From NCBI GenBank assembly GCA_022559985.1, contig JAFJTR010000115.1:1-64000 (forward strand): 64,000 nt of DNA, written 5' to 3'. A program made the position numbers and the translations under genes. Of the stretch, positions 44,431-53,288 are shown one piece after another (positions within the stretch are counted from its first letter, which is position 1; each line of letters opens with the position of its first letter). Below the pieces are notes generated by a model. The model worked only from the letters and a program-made list of their open reading frames with translations, was not told where the DNA came from and did not search any database. This DNA is from Parastagonospora avenae f. sp. tritici 18332-5. Lineage: Eukaryota > Ascomycota > Dothideomycetes > Pleosporales > Phaeosphaeriaceae.

Positions 44431-46198
44431 ATTCTTCCGCCATTTGGCACCCCTTACGGCTGTGTTTCATCAACGCAGTCGATTTCTGCGGCATATCAAC
44501 ATGCTGCCGTGTAATTTGTGTAATGACGTCTTTCTATGATACCCAAAAGTTCAACCTGCATTATGGGTCGTTATCGGTGGGTAAAAAGCGGAGCATCTGA
44601 TGGGGGTAGCATGAACGATCTCAACATCGTCGTTCATACGGTAGCAGCATACTGCATGCTTGCTTTGGCGTTTAATTGGTAAATGATTCCCGATCGCAAT
44701 TGTGGTCAACGTCTACTTCCCTCCATAGATAGTAGAATGTCCCGTCTGTATTAGACTCATGGCGGAAGGCATAGCAGTGAAATTGATCATTTTTCACTGT
44801 TGCCAAAATCGTGCGCTTGCTTTTGGGTGTGGTGGTGTGATGATTGCCAACTATCCAGCCGTAAAACAGCTACCCGTAATCTAGTAGCTCCAGGCGCCAG
44901 CGAAATTTATGCCCGCCCTTTCTAGACGAGAAGAGGTGATGAGATAGCCTCTATAAATTCGAGGATCTTTATAGAAAGGTAGATGATCTTACAGCTGCGT
45001 ACACATCTAGGCTTCTCTAGCAACTTATAATGCGTTCATCTAACGACTATTAGTTAATGTTGTAAGTACAGCGCGGGCACGAACTTCTAGGGAAAGTTAC
45101 GAAATTAACAGAGAAAGTCTGCATTCAATCTCTAGCGCTATGAGTGTGTATCGAATATCTCTAGGCTCTATTCAAACCCTACTCGTACCGGGACTACCCA
45201 TAGCATGCACACCCAAGCGCATTTAGCAGTCCTGACAGAATCACACTTACTCTGATTCAAATTTTCCGCATATTGACCTGAAGACTCGATGCAGAATGGT
45301 GTATATTTATGTGGACCAAGGAGAAAGAATATGGGAAGTTTTTGGAAATCTGAACCGGAGCAACGTTCAGTCGTCATCGCTGTCATGGGATTCTGCTAAT
45401 TCAGAAATTCTTTGAGTCATATCTCGAACAGTCATTATTATTTTGCTCTCTGAACACAGTGCTTTATTCTATGTAGTTGGGCAATTGCCGTGCAGTTAAG
45501 CTCGCTGTATACACTGGACGGTTTGTGTATCTGTTGAGATTGTTGGCTATTGCAGTCCGCAACAGCCAACGAACAACAAGGGACGCCCGGTTGTCCTTAA
45601 TCGTTTGAATCCTAGAATTCGAGTATCAGAGAACCTTGGAAGCGAGTAGGTGTAACATGGGGTCGAGCTTTTTTATGATACGTTGGGAAAATGGGCGCAT
45701 CTTCATCTTGTATAAATTGTACGTGTGAGCAAGTACGACCACATCGACTCACGTCCGGCACCTGGTAGAGATCCTTGTCGCCAATTTCATCATCAACTAA
45801 AACAACAATACCCCCACTACCAATACCGCTATCGCAAAGATGCCCTCCTACTATCCAAGCGAACTTCCAGGCCACGACCAGTCGGATCGAGAAATAGGTG
45901 ATGTGGTCGCAGGCGAGGACAACGCGCGCCCTCTTCTTCAAGCATGCTCATTTGGCGACGGCACGACTTCACGAAGCTTGCTACCGCAGCCACAATAGAT
46001 GAAAACAATTCTCGAGAAACCGAATGCCATTTACAGCAAGTCAGTTATGTACGGCGAGGTCCGGCTGTCTGAAAGAACAACATTCAATATCGAATGTTGT
46101 TTAATCGTTGCCGCTGTGACGGCCACGTTGCAGTTGTCTCTACATTACTTACCTTCGCAAAAGATTAGAGCATCGCATTAGACGATTTCAACTTCGCG
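44431..46198. other. Intergenic with one truncated MITE
   Basis: No gene is supported. It holds the element at 44888-45086. Plus-strand codons at 45999-46181 form a small open frame without motif. Confidence 0.5.
44888..45086. mobile_element. MITE-like element, copy C, right end truncated
   Basis: The left end CTCCAGGCGCCAGCGAAATT continues into the family interior (AGAAGAGG, ATCTAGGCTTCTCTAG, TCTAACGACTATTAG). The right end reaches GCGGGCACGAA and then loses the family sequence, so the terminal about 18 bases are missing. No target duplication can be read. Confidence 0.7.
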
Positions 46199-46741
46199 AT
46201 GAGACAGCTGATCAAAAACGCCATCAAAGGTGGAAACCCCGCTGTGATCAAAGCACTAGCATCCGCTAACCCGGCAGTCGTCAACTTCTCGCTAGGCCAC
46301 GACGGGTGGCCGCTTTACGAGGCCGTTAGATTCAGGATGTTTGTAGTCGCCGCTGTGCTGGAACTCGGAGCAAAAACATCGAACCCTAACGATTACGGGT
46401 ACTTCCGCAAGACTCCCATGTATTACGCCGTATTTGGTGGTTCGCGCATGATCGAACTGCTGATTGAATACGGGAGTCCTGTCGCTGGCACTGCTGCGTT
46501 ACACAACGCTGCAGCATACGGAAAATTCGATATGATGCGCCTCCTGTTGCAGCATGGCGCCGATGTAAATGAGGTTGTCGATACTTGGCGTGAAATGACG
46601 CCGATGCACTTCGCCACCGACAGGAGACAACTCGAGGCTGTGAAGTTGCTGGAGGAATATGGAGCACGCTCCGACCTCAAAGGCAAGGATGTGAAGACAC
46701 CGGCGCAGCTGCTGGATGAGAGTACGGTTGTTGGAAGTTGA
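46199..46741 (+). CDS. Ankyrin-repeat protein
   Basis: A frame of 180 residues with three or four ankyrin units. Clear ones are TPMYYAVFGGSRMIELLIEYG (about 80-100), TAALHNAAAYGKFDMMRLLLQHGADVN (about 99-125) and TPMHFATDRRQLEAVKLLEEYGA (about 134-156), each with the two helices and a Gly-turn. The N-terminal 50 residues look like a divergent first repeat (PLYEAVRFRMFVVAAVLELGA). The protein is short and has no other domain. Ankyrin proteins bind protein partners, so no more can be inferred. An exon further upstream is possible. Confidence 0.75.
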   Translation: MRQLIKNAIKGGNPAVIKALASANPAVVNFSLGHDGWPLYEAVRFRMFVVAAVLELGAKTSNPNDYGYFRKTPMYYAVFGGSRMIELLIEYGSPVAGTAALHNAAAYGKFDMMRLLLQHGADVNEVVDTWREMTPMHFATDRRQLEAVKLLEEYGARSDLKGKDVKTPAQLLDESTVVGS

Positions 46742-46971
46742 ACGACTCAGTTCTGGACATGGCAGACTATGGCTGGAGAGACAGCTCAGGTGGTCGGCAT
46801 TCTGGAATGGTCCGGATGCTTTAGCTTCCTCCGAATACCGGCTAGATATGACGTACTTGGATTGATCAACAGCGGACAGTAGATAACTAACTGCATCTTT
46901 GGACTACAACTTTTCATTGATATGGATTTCTTTACTTCTAATCGTTTCCCCGACATCGCACATGTGCCTGG

Positions 46972-47600
46972 ATGATGAGTGATCTATCACACGCGATTGT
47001 GCCGATTCTACAGGCTATCGCGACCATTGCGCCATCTGTCTATACCGGTACATGCCACGTTCACTCTACAATACACAATAGTTGTTAATGTCACATGTCA
47101 GTCGCTGATTACATGTAGGATTTACCTTTGCATACACGCACGTCGTCATACCGCCCTTAACCACCCACGCCCCGCCAAAACTCCTAGCAAGGCAATGGCT
47201 TCAAGCCTATCAATTCGCGCCCATATTCGTCGCACCGCTAATCATTCTCGGCGCATTGAGTAACGCAGTACTTGCCTATTCCACCCTGAACTCCTTGTAC
47301 GTCGTGGCAGCAATCGCGAATGCAAGCATCATTCCATACACTGCTCTGTTCATGGAGCCTGGCATCAATGGGGCGGGGAAGTGGAAAGTTCAGGAGTTGT
47401 TACGAGAGGATGGCTTCAGCTTGAAGGGAGTGGGGCAAGGGACTGATAAAGATACAGCGAGGGAGACGTGGAAGAGGTGGGCTGAGGCGGTGGATATGAA
47501 GACTATCGTGGAGGTGTGGGCGTGGACGAATATGTGGCGGTATGTTATTACGGGGTGCGCGGTGTTGGTGAGTGCAACTACTACGATCATGGAAATGTGA
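46972..47600 (+). CDS. DUF1772 (anthrone oxygenase-type) membrane protein
   Basis: Exons 46972-47047 and 47119-47600 join across a 71-nt intron (GTACAT...GTAG, phase 1) to give 185 residues. The second of two adjacent ATGs, 46975, is equally possible. Exon 1 encodes the first helix (HAIVPILQAIATIAPSVYTG). The rest has FTFAYTHVVIPPL, KLLARQWLQAYQF, a helix FAPIFVAPLIILGALSNAVL, then IIPYTALFMEPGIN and a terminal helix after WAWTNMWRYV. This four-helix layout, with an Arg-Gln-Trp block and the YT...M.P.N pattern, is that of DUF1772. Some members oxidise anthrones in polyketide pathways, but most have no known substrate, and no polyketide synthase lies here. Confidence 0.8.
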
Positions 47601-47861
47601 GACATGTGGGTACTTGATTTCTATCCGTTGCGACAGCCTGTCGAACTCCAGAGTTGTATGCGGAGTGGCATCGTATTGCCAAGGGGACTGGAAGTTGCCT
47701 GGTCGGCTATTCAAGCAGAGTCTGTGCTCTTAGGCAAATCATCGACCGTGCGCCTCTTACTTCGTTCGATGCGGCACGGCGGAAGAAGTATAAAGTCTAT
47801 CGCGCAGCTTCATTGTTCTCTCGACAAGGATGCGAGATTCGATTCGGCGAATTGCACCAAG

Positions 47862-48752
47862 ATGAACCTACATCGAGACGAACTCGTCAGCATCATCACC
47901 GACTTTTACGTCTTCCTGACAAGCTTCTATATACCATCCTCTGCGCTCAAGTTTCCGCCCCCGGAAGGTTGGCTGAACATCACCGAGGAGACGACAAAGA
48001 ACTCCAACAAGGCACCGGTTGTTATCGATCTCATCAAGCATTTGCCTTACATCGTAGATGACTGGGATGGGTATGGGAGTGGTTTTATAAGATGGCTTCA
48101 TTTCAATAGCGTCGCAGCGGACTATTCGGTGTATGCGCCCGAGAAATTTGAAGAAGAATTCCTTGACGAAGGGGAGGATACTTTGGCGCATTGGGCTGAG
48201 GAGGTTGAAGCGAGAGGTTCGGAAGATGAGGAAGATGAGGAAGAGGAGGCGGGTCGGGAGCAAAGCGACCACGGGGTCTCTGAGCTGAGTTTCGAGGAGA
48301 GAGAGCCTTTTTGGGAGGTGGGCGACGACGATTACGAGATCAAACTCCGCAACTTGATCGTTCTTACCCAAGGCCACGAATCTGGTGGCCGCACCATCAT
48401 CCTTGATGTGCGAAAACGCGAAATTCATGAAGACATGGTCCGATGCGGCAAGGCTGGCCGTGTGGACGCCAGGAAGTACTTCGAGAACTTACGCGAAAAG
48501 TTCGAGAAATTAGAGTTGGTGCCGACACCGGAGCACATTATCGAAACGGAGTATAGGAATGTAGACGAGGATACGCAGGACTATATTGATACTTGGAAGC
48601 AGTGTGAATGGCCAGGAGAGGGATTCAGAAAGGAGGAAACGTTGGTGAAAATTAAGAAATGCAAGGAGAGAGCAAATGTGAGGTGGCAAGAGAGGGATGA
48701 AATGGAGGCTCGGGAAAGGGAAAGGCAAAGGGCTATGGCGGATGAAGTGTAG
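47862..48752 (+). CDS. Conserved fungal acidic protein, function unknown
   Basis: The open frame extends upstream to 47604, but the protein-like part begins at ATG 47862 (MNLHRDELVSIITDFYVFLT), giving 296 residues. The opening with ITDFYVFLTSFYIPSSALKFPPPEGW resembles a fungal family I recall without a known role. VVIDLIKHLPYI follows. An Asp/Glu run (GSEDEEDEEEEAG, about 120-132) divides the protein, and the C-terminus is a charged helix of Glu, Arg and Lys. No catalytic motif is visible. The upstream 86 codons lack the composition of the rest, so I leave them out. Confidence 0.65.
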   Translation: MNLHRDELVSIITDFYVFLTSFYIPSSALKFPPPEGWLNITEETTKNSNKAPVVIDLIKHLPYIVDDWDGYGSGFIRWLHFNSVAADYSVYAPEKFEEEFLDEGEDTLAHWAEEVEARGSEDEEDEEEEAGREQSDHGVSELSFEEREPFWEVGDDDYEIKLRNLIVLTQGHESGGRTIILDVRKREIHEDMVRCGKAGRVDARKYFENLREKFEKLELVPTPEHIIETEYRNVDEDTQDYIDTWKQCEWPGEGFRKEETLVKIKKCKERANVRWQERDEMEARERERQRAMADEV

Positions 48753-48828
48753 TATTCACAAGTCTTGCATGCGCTTCTTGCTTTCTGCGTTTTGTGATGT
48801 CACTGCCTGCCCAGGTGGCACCAGGTAG

Positions 48829-48955
48829 CGGTAAAAATTGTCATCAGGAGCACACTCAGAATATGATGAAGAAGCCTGAAGATATACACTGCTATAAGAC
48901 ATCCACTTTCGATCTTCAATTTTTTTTTGAATATATCTAGGCTACCTTAACCATC
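48829..48955. mobile_element. MITE-like element, copy F, left part only
   Basis: CACCAGGTAGCGGTAAAAATT at the left and GAATATATCTAGGCTACCTT inside match the family, but no right terminal repeat follows. It is treated as a truncated copy. Confidence 0.45.
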
Positions 48956-49951
48956 ACTCTTATTGTGCCACTCATAGTCGGCCCCTTCGCCACTTTTTAG
49001 AAACTTTCGAACCTGATCTCTCGAGTTGCCGGTGTAGAAAATTCCCCTCTGTCCTCTCCCAATCAACCCAATCAATTCCGCCGAAAACCAAGATCAATCC
49101 CTTGCCATGGCCGCAGATACGGCCTCAGCGTCCTCCTCGAGGTCCTTTCCCATGAAGTAATTTTGGCATTTTTTTAGTATCAAAAGGACTAGTGTATCAT
49201 TCATAACTCTCCCCTTTTTTGTTTCTCGGACATTATGAACCTGCTTTGCTAATCTGTCCGTGTAGAAGATGGAATTTTCGACATTGAGTCAGTTCTAAGA
49301 AATTCTAGGTACTTCTTAAGCGTGATGTTTAGCTTTTCGTAGGAGTCTAGGAACATACTTACAGTCTTGCGATAAGTTTTAGCACTACATCATAGAACGC
49401 CAAATTCGAAAGGGCATATAAGACTTAGAACACCCTCTTTCCTCCATAACCCTCTGCCTTGCTCTTGTGGCGCCAGGCAGTGGCAGAACTTCTGCCCACT
49501 ATCTCTCAATGGGAAGAAGCGAATAGGTACTTAGGTACGGTAGCCTGTATATATTCAAAAGTTTTCATGGAATAAGGAGATCATCTTAAAGATGTGTATA
49601 TATTCAGGCTCCGCTAATCTTTTGTGGTGTAGATGTAAAACGGGCACGAATTTTGCCGCTGCATGGTGGTGATCCGTACCAGGTAGTCTTTTCCGACCAT
49701 CATCAACCGTTACTTCCTACACCACACTCACCTTCGCCACAACCTTGATATCATGATGCTTCGCAATACGCGCTCTTTCCGTGGGCGAATGCCATCGACT
49801 TGCTTCAAACGTCAAATGCAGGTCAGCATGCAGCTGACTTCTCGCCAGGCTGTACACAGCCCCGCACCAGGCTGCGAAGACCCCAAACTGTATCTCACGC
49901 ATCGCCCAACTCTGCATTCCTTCAATTTCGCTCAATTTTCTCACGAACGAA
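48956..49951. other. Intergenic, repeat-bearing
   Basis: Besides copy D it has AT-rich sequence with two further short resemblances to the MITE interior near 49300-49390 (TTCTAGGTACTTCTTAAG, CTTGCGATAAG). No gene is seen. Confidence 0.5.
49471..49668. mobile_element. MITE-like element, copy D
   Basis: A 198-bp element. The left end is CGCCAGGCAGTGGCAGAA and the right end, reverse-complemented, is CACCATGCAGCGGCAAAA. Flanks are GTGG and GTGA (three of four bases match). It has the family interior GGTAGCCTGTATATATTC. It ends about 280 bases before the HET gene start. Confidence 0.75.
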
Positions 49952-52126
49952 ATGACTACTTATCAATACGAGCAACTTGATGCGAACAACAAGGAAATAC
50001 GCATTTTGCATCTCCAACCCGGCGCCTTCGAAGATCCCATCCATGTATCCATCGAACACATTAATTTCGATCCCACTCCATGTGACGCAACACACATTAT
50101 TAACTCTGGAGAATTGCAACAGACTCAAGAAAGTCTCCCTGGTGATTGGGACGTTCACCGAACTCTGGAAGATCGATTGATCTTCTCGTGTTGGAAAAAA
50201 GGAAAATTGACTCATACATCATGGACATCTCCTGTTGCGTGGTCCGAAGACTTGATGTTAGACAGTGACCCGATTACAAGCCAGAAGGCGACCACGTACA
50301 CACACTTTGAAGCTGTGTCATACACATGGGGCTACATTGGTGATCTTTCTGAGCACAAAGTTGTCACTGTTGGATCACCGTATCAGGAAGCTGGGACAAT
50401 CGCTGTGGGATCAAATCTCTGGAGTATGCTACGCCAGCTCCGAGGTGTAAGTGCAGTGCGTACTCTTTGGATTGATGCTATTTGCATCAACCAGAATAAT
50501 CACCTGGAGAGAAGTCGACAAGTTCAGAAGATGAGCACAGTTTACAGCTTCGCTAAGCGGGTCATCATTTGGCTTGGTGAAAGCGCAAACGAATCCACTA
50601 CGGCGCTTCACACCTTGGAGCATATCGGGAAACAAGTTGAGTATACGGCTGCCAGGTACATCATCCCGGCCCCAGACTGCACAAAATCACGCTGGTCCGA
50701 CATAGAACTAGCACTACCACTCCCCTCGACGACATGGACTGCTATCACATTCCTAATGCGACGCCCGTATTTCGAGAGACTCTGGATTGTACAGGAGGTA
50801 CAGGCGGCCACTTCGACCTCCATAGTGAAATGCGGCGCTACCGAGGTTCTATGGTACTATGTACGTAGAGCATTAATGAGGTGTCGGCACGAGATGGCAG
50901 CTCTCCTGGAGACTTCAATGACTTCAAAATTACCAGCTACGTTTGCGAGTAAGCTGTCCGGTATATTGAAAGAGTATGATCCGATGGCGCTATTCGCACT
51001 TGCATCTACTCGCAAGTGCGGCGAGCCGCGAGACAAAGTATTTGCCATTCTGGGGCTGCTGCCACCAAAGCTTGCTGAACAGATCCAGCCGCTTTATTCG
51101 CTTTCGGTGCGCGATGTGTACATGAAGGCCTTTTGGGCAACTGTTCAAACAACTCACCGCTTAGGCCTCTTAGAGTGCGCAGCTTCGCCAGAATCTTTCA
51201 GTGACGGCGCTACATGGATACCTGATTTCAGAAAATCGTTATTTGATCGCTACTCTGTCGAGGATGCTAGTCTTGCCAGCAGCTGCTCGGCGGCACAGGT
51301 CACGATACAAGCTCCGCTTCAACTACATGTCCGTGGCATTCTCCAAGGACGTGTCAAAGCTATCAGCGCCACACAAACAACCAATAGCGTGACTGATTAT
51401 GCAGGTATGTATGATATGATTAAACTGCATTTCCCATCTATCGCGGAAGAAAGCTTTCTGGATGAACATCTATGGACCGTGGCACAGGGCAATCCGAAAG
51501 AGCGGTGGTATGGTCAGTACGCATGTCCAAGTTTACGAGAGGCCCGAGCGATGTTCCGAGATATGTGCTCAAGCGCCACAACTCAAGTTCTGAGAGCCTA
51601 TAAGGAGTGGCGGAAAATGCACTCAACAAATGGACAGCAGCCTAGCAGATTTTTTGTAACCGAGCATGGTCAGCTTGGTCATGGTCCGCCATCTGTGATG
51701 CCAGGTGACGAGATTTGTGTTGCATTAGGTTCATACCATCCGATACTACTGAGGCGCACGAATTCGGCTGCTCACTCGATTTTGTATGCTTACATTGGGC
51801 CCTTATACGTACATGGCCTGATGGAGGGACAAGCACTCCTAGGATCTCTCCCACTTCACTGGGACCTTATCGCTCACCATCACGGCCAAAAACGTAAATT
51901 CTTGTTTTTCAATCAACAGACCAACGAGGTTTCGGAAGACCCGAGGTTGGGCCCACTACCCGAAGACTGGGAGCCCATCGACAAAGAAGACGAGGCTCGC
52001 CTGTACTACTACGTGCAGCATTACCGCAACAAGATCACTGGCAAAATCATCAACTCGGATCCTCGATTACTACCAGAAGCGCTGGAAGCCCGCGGTGTCG
52101 ACGTCACAACAGTCATCCTCGTATGA
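49952..52126 (+). CDS. HET-domain protein with WW-like C-terminal repeats
   Basis: A single exon of 724 residues. The HET domain has FEAVSYTWG (about 119-127), TLWIDAICINQNN (about 171-183), a VIIWLGES segment and RRPYFERLWIVQEVQA, then a long helical region (KCGEPRDKVFAILGLLPP). The tail has GDEICVALG and YVHGLMEGQ as usual in such proteins. The last 80 residues are unusual: LPLHWDLIAHHHGQKRKFLF...TNEVSEDPRLG, then LPEDWEPIDKEDEARLYYYV...NKITGKIINSDPRLL. Both have the start (LPxxW), aromatic middle and DPRL end of WW domains, though the second Trp is missing. They may bind a partner. Function is non-self recognition by family; partner unknown. Confidence 0.93.
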   Translation: MTTYQYEQLDANNKEIRILHLQPGAFEDPIHVSIEHINFDPTPCDATHIINSGELQQTQESLPGDWDVHRTLEDRLIFSCWKKGKLTHTSWTSPVAWSEDLMLDSDPITSQKATTYTHFEAVSYTWGYIGDLSEHKVVTVGSPYQEAGTIAVGSNLWSMLRQLRGVSAVRTLWIDAICINQNNHLERSRQVQKMSTVYSFAKRVIIWLGESANESTTALHTLEHIGKQVEYTAARYIIPAPDCTKSRWSDIELALPLPSTTWTAITFLMRRPYFERLWIVQEVQAATSTSIVKCGATEVLWYYVRRALMRCRHEMAALLETSMTSKLPATFASKLSGILKEYDPMALFALASTRKCGEPRDKVFAILGLLPPKLAEQIQPLYSLSVRDVYMKAFWATVQTTHRLGLLECAASPESFSDGATWIPDFRKSLFDRYSVEDASLASSCSAAQVTIQAPLQLHVRGILQGRVKAISATQTTNSVTDYAGMYDMIKLHFPSIAEESFLDEHLWTVAQGNPKERWYGQYACPSLREARAMFRDMCSSATTQVLRAYKEWRKMHSTNGQQPSRFFVTEHGQLGHGPPSVMPGDEICVALGSYHPILLRRTNSAAHSILYAYIGPLYVHGLMEGQALLGSLPLHWDLIAHHHGQKRKFLFFNQQTNEVSEDPRLGPLPEDWEPIDKEDEARLYYYVQHYRNKITGKIINSDPRLLPEALEARGVDVTTVILV

Positions 52127-53288
52127 CCTTGCGACTATTTCCGTGCGGTCTTGAGCACGAAATGATCGTCATGAAAATCAAAATGACAGCAGCCACAATC
52201 GCAAGAAACATTCAGGGTGCTATCAAACCTGGCTTTGGAAGTCATGAAACGTCTGAAGGTAATCTGGCTTGCACACCACCGAACGACTTATTGGAACGTC
52301 TCATTCCAAAATGTCATATATCCTGGACGAAGACAGCTTCCTACCAGTTGCGCTGATTAGACTTCAGCGATTCTACCCATTCGCAACCCGAAGGTACACG
52401 GTCAATTGCACATCGACGGACAACGCACACCCAGACTTCTCATCACAACAACACCAGGGCTGAACACCAATCACCTGACCACGCCTCCATAGTCTCCAAA
52501 CATACCAAAGAGACACCAGCCAACAATAGACGACCACATATCCCATCCTCGGCCCTACACTCACTCTCCCGTCCCTGCGCCACCCTCGCCACGTACAACG
52601 CCAAGTGCACCACCACATCACCCACACACAACACCAACGCATTGTCGAAATGGCACAAAAATATGTTTCGGAGGCCCCATGTATATTCCCAAACTGGTCC
52701 GCGCATTTCCCCACAAATCTTCCCATACCAAAACCTCAACACACACAATACAACTCATCGAAGACAAATCGACACTTGGAAGCAATTACACGGTTTTCTA
52801 CACTTTCACTGTCTCCAGAATGCTACCAAAATCTCCCTCTATGCCGTTCATGCCGTCCTCAACTTCTTCTCGGTCGGTATCTTCCACACCCTCCTCTCAA
52901 TCGGTACCCTCGATACCCCCTGCACCTTCAAAAGACACGCCTCAACTCCGAGGCGGATGCAGTCGATGCTGCGACGGGGGACACCCAGGGTTTTGCTGCG
53001 GATGGTGAGTTGAAACCCTCCGAGGAAGGCCACGGGGAGGGTTACATATGTGCTAATGCATATGTGCCACTAGGCCGATTGATGGATGTTTGTGCTGTGT
53101 CGTTATGTAATCTACGGTATGGCAAGATGGTGGAGGATGAGGAGAGGGATTTGAGTAATGATATAACATTCGCACTTCCGGCCAAATGTGCCCGTATACA
53201 AAAATGCTCGCTATTCATAAAACGCCCCGGTATCATTATCTTCGCCCATGCCCAAAACGCCATACCCCAAAACGTCTCATCATACACC
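52127..53288. other. Intergenic; possible short Cys-rich reading frame
   Basis: A plus-strand frame at 52679-53008 ends in GGCSRCCDGGHPGFCCGW, with five Cys in the last 17 residues. A GTGAGT follows a few bases earlier than the stop, so it might be an exon. Other frames over the same DNA are also open. I do not call a gene. Confidence 0.35.
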
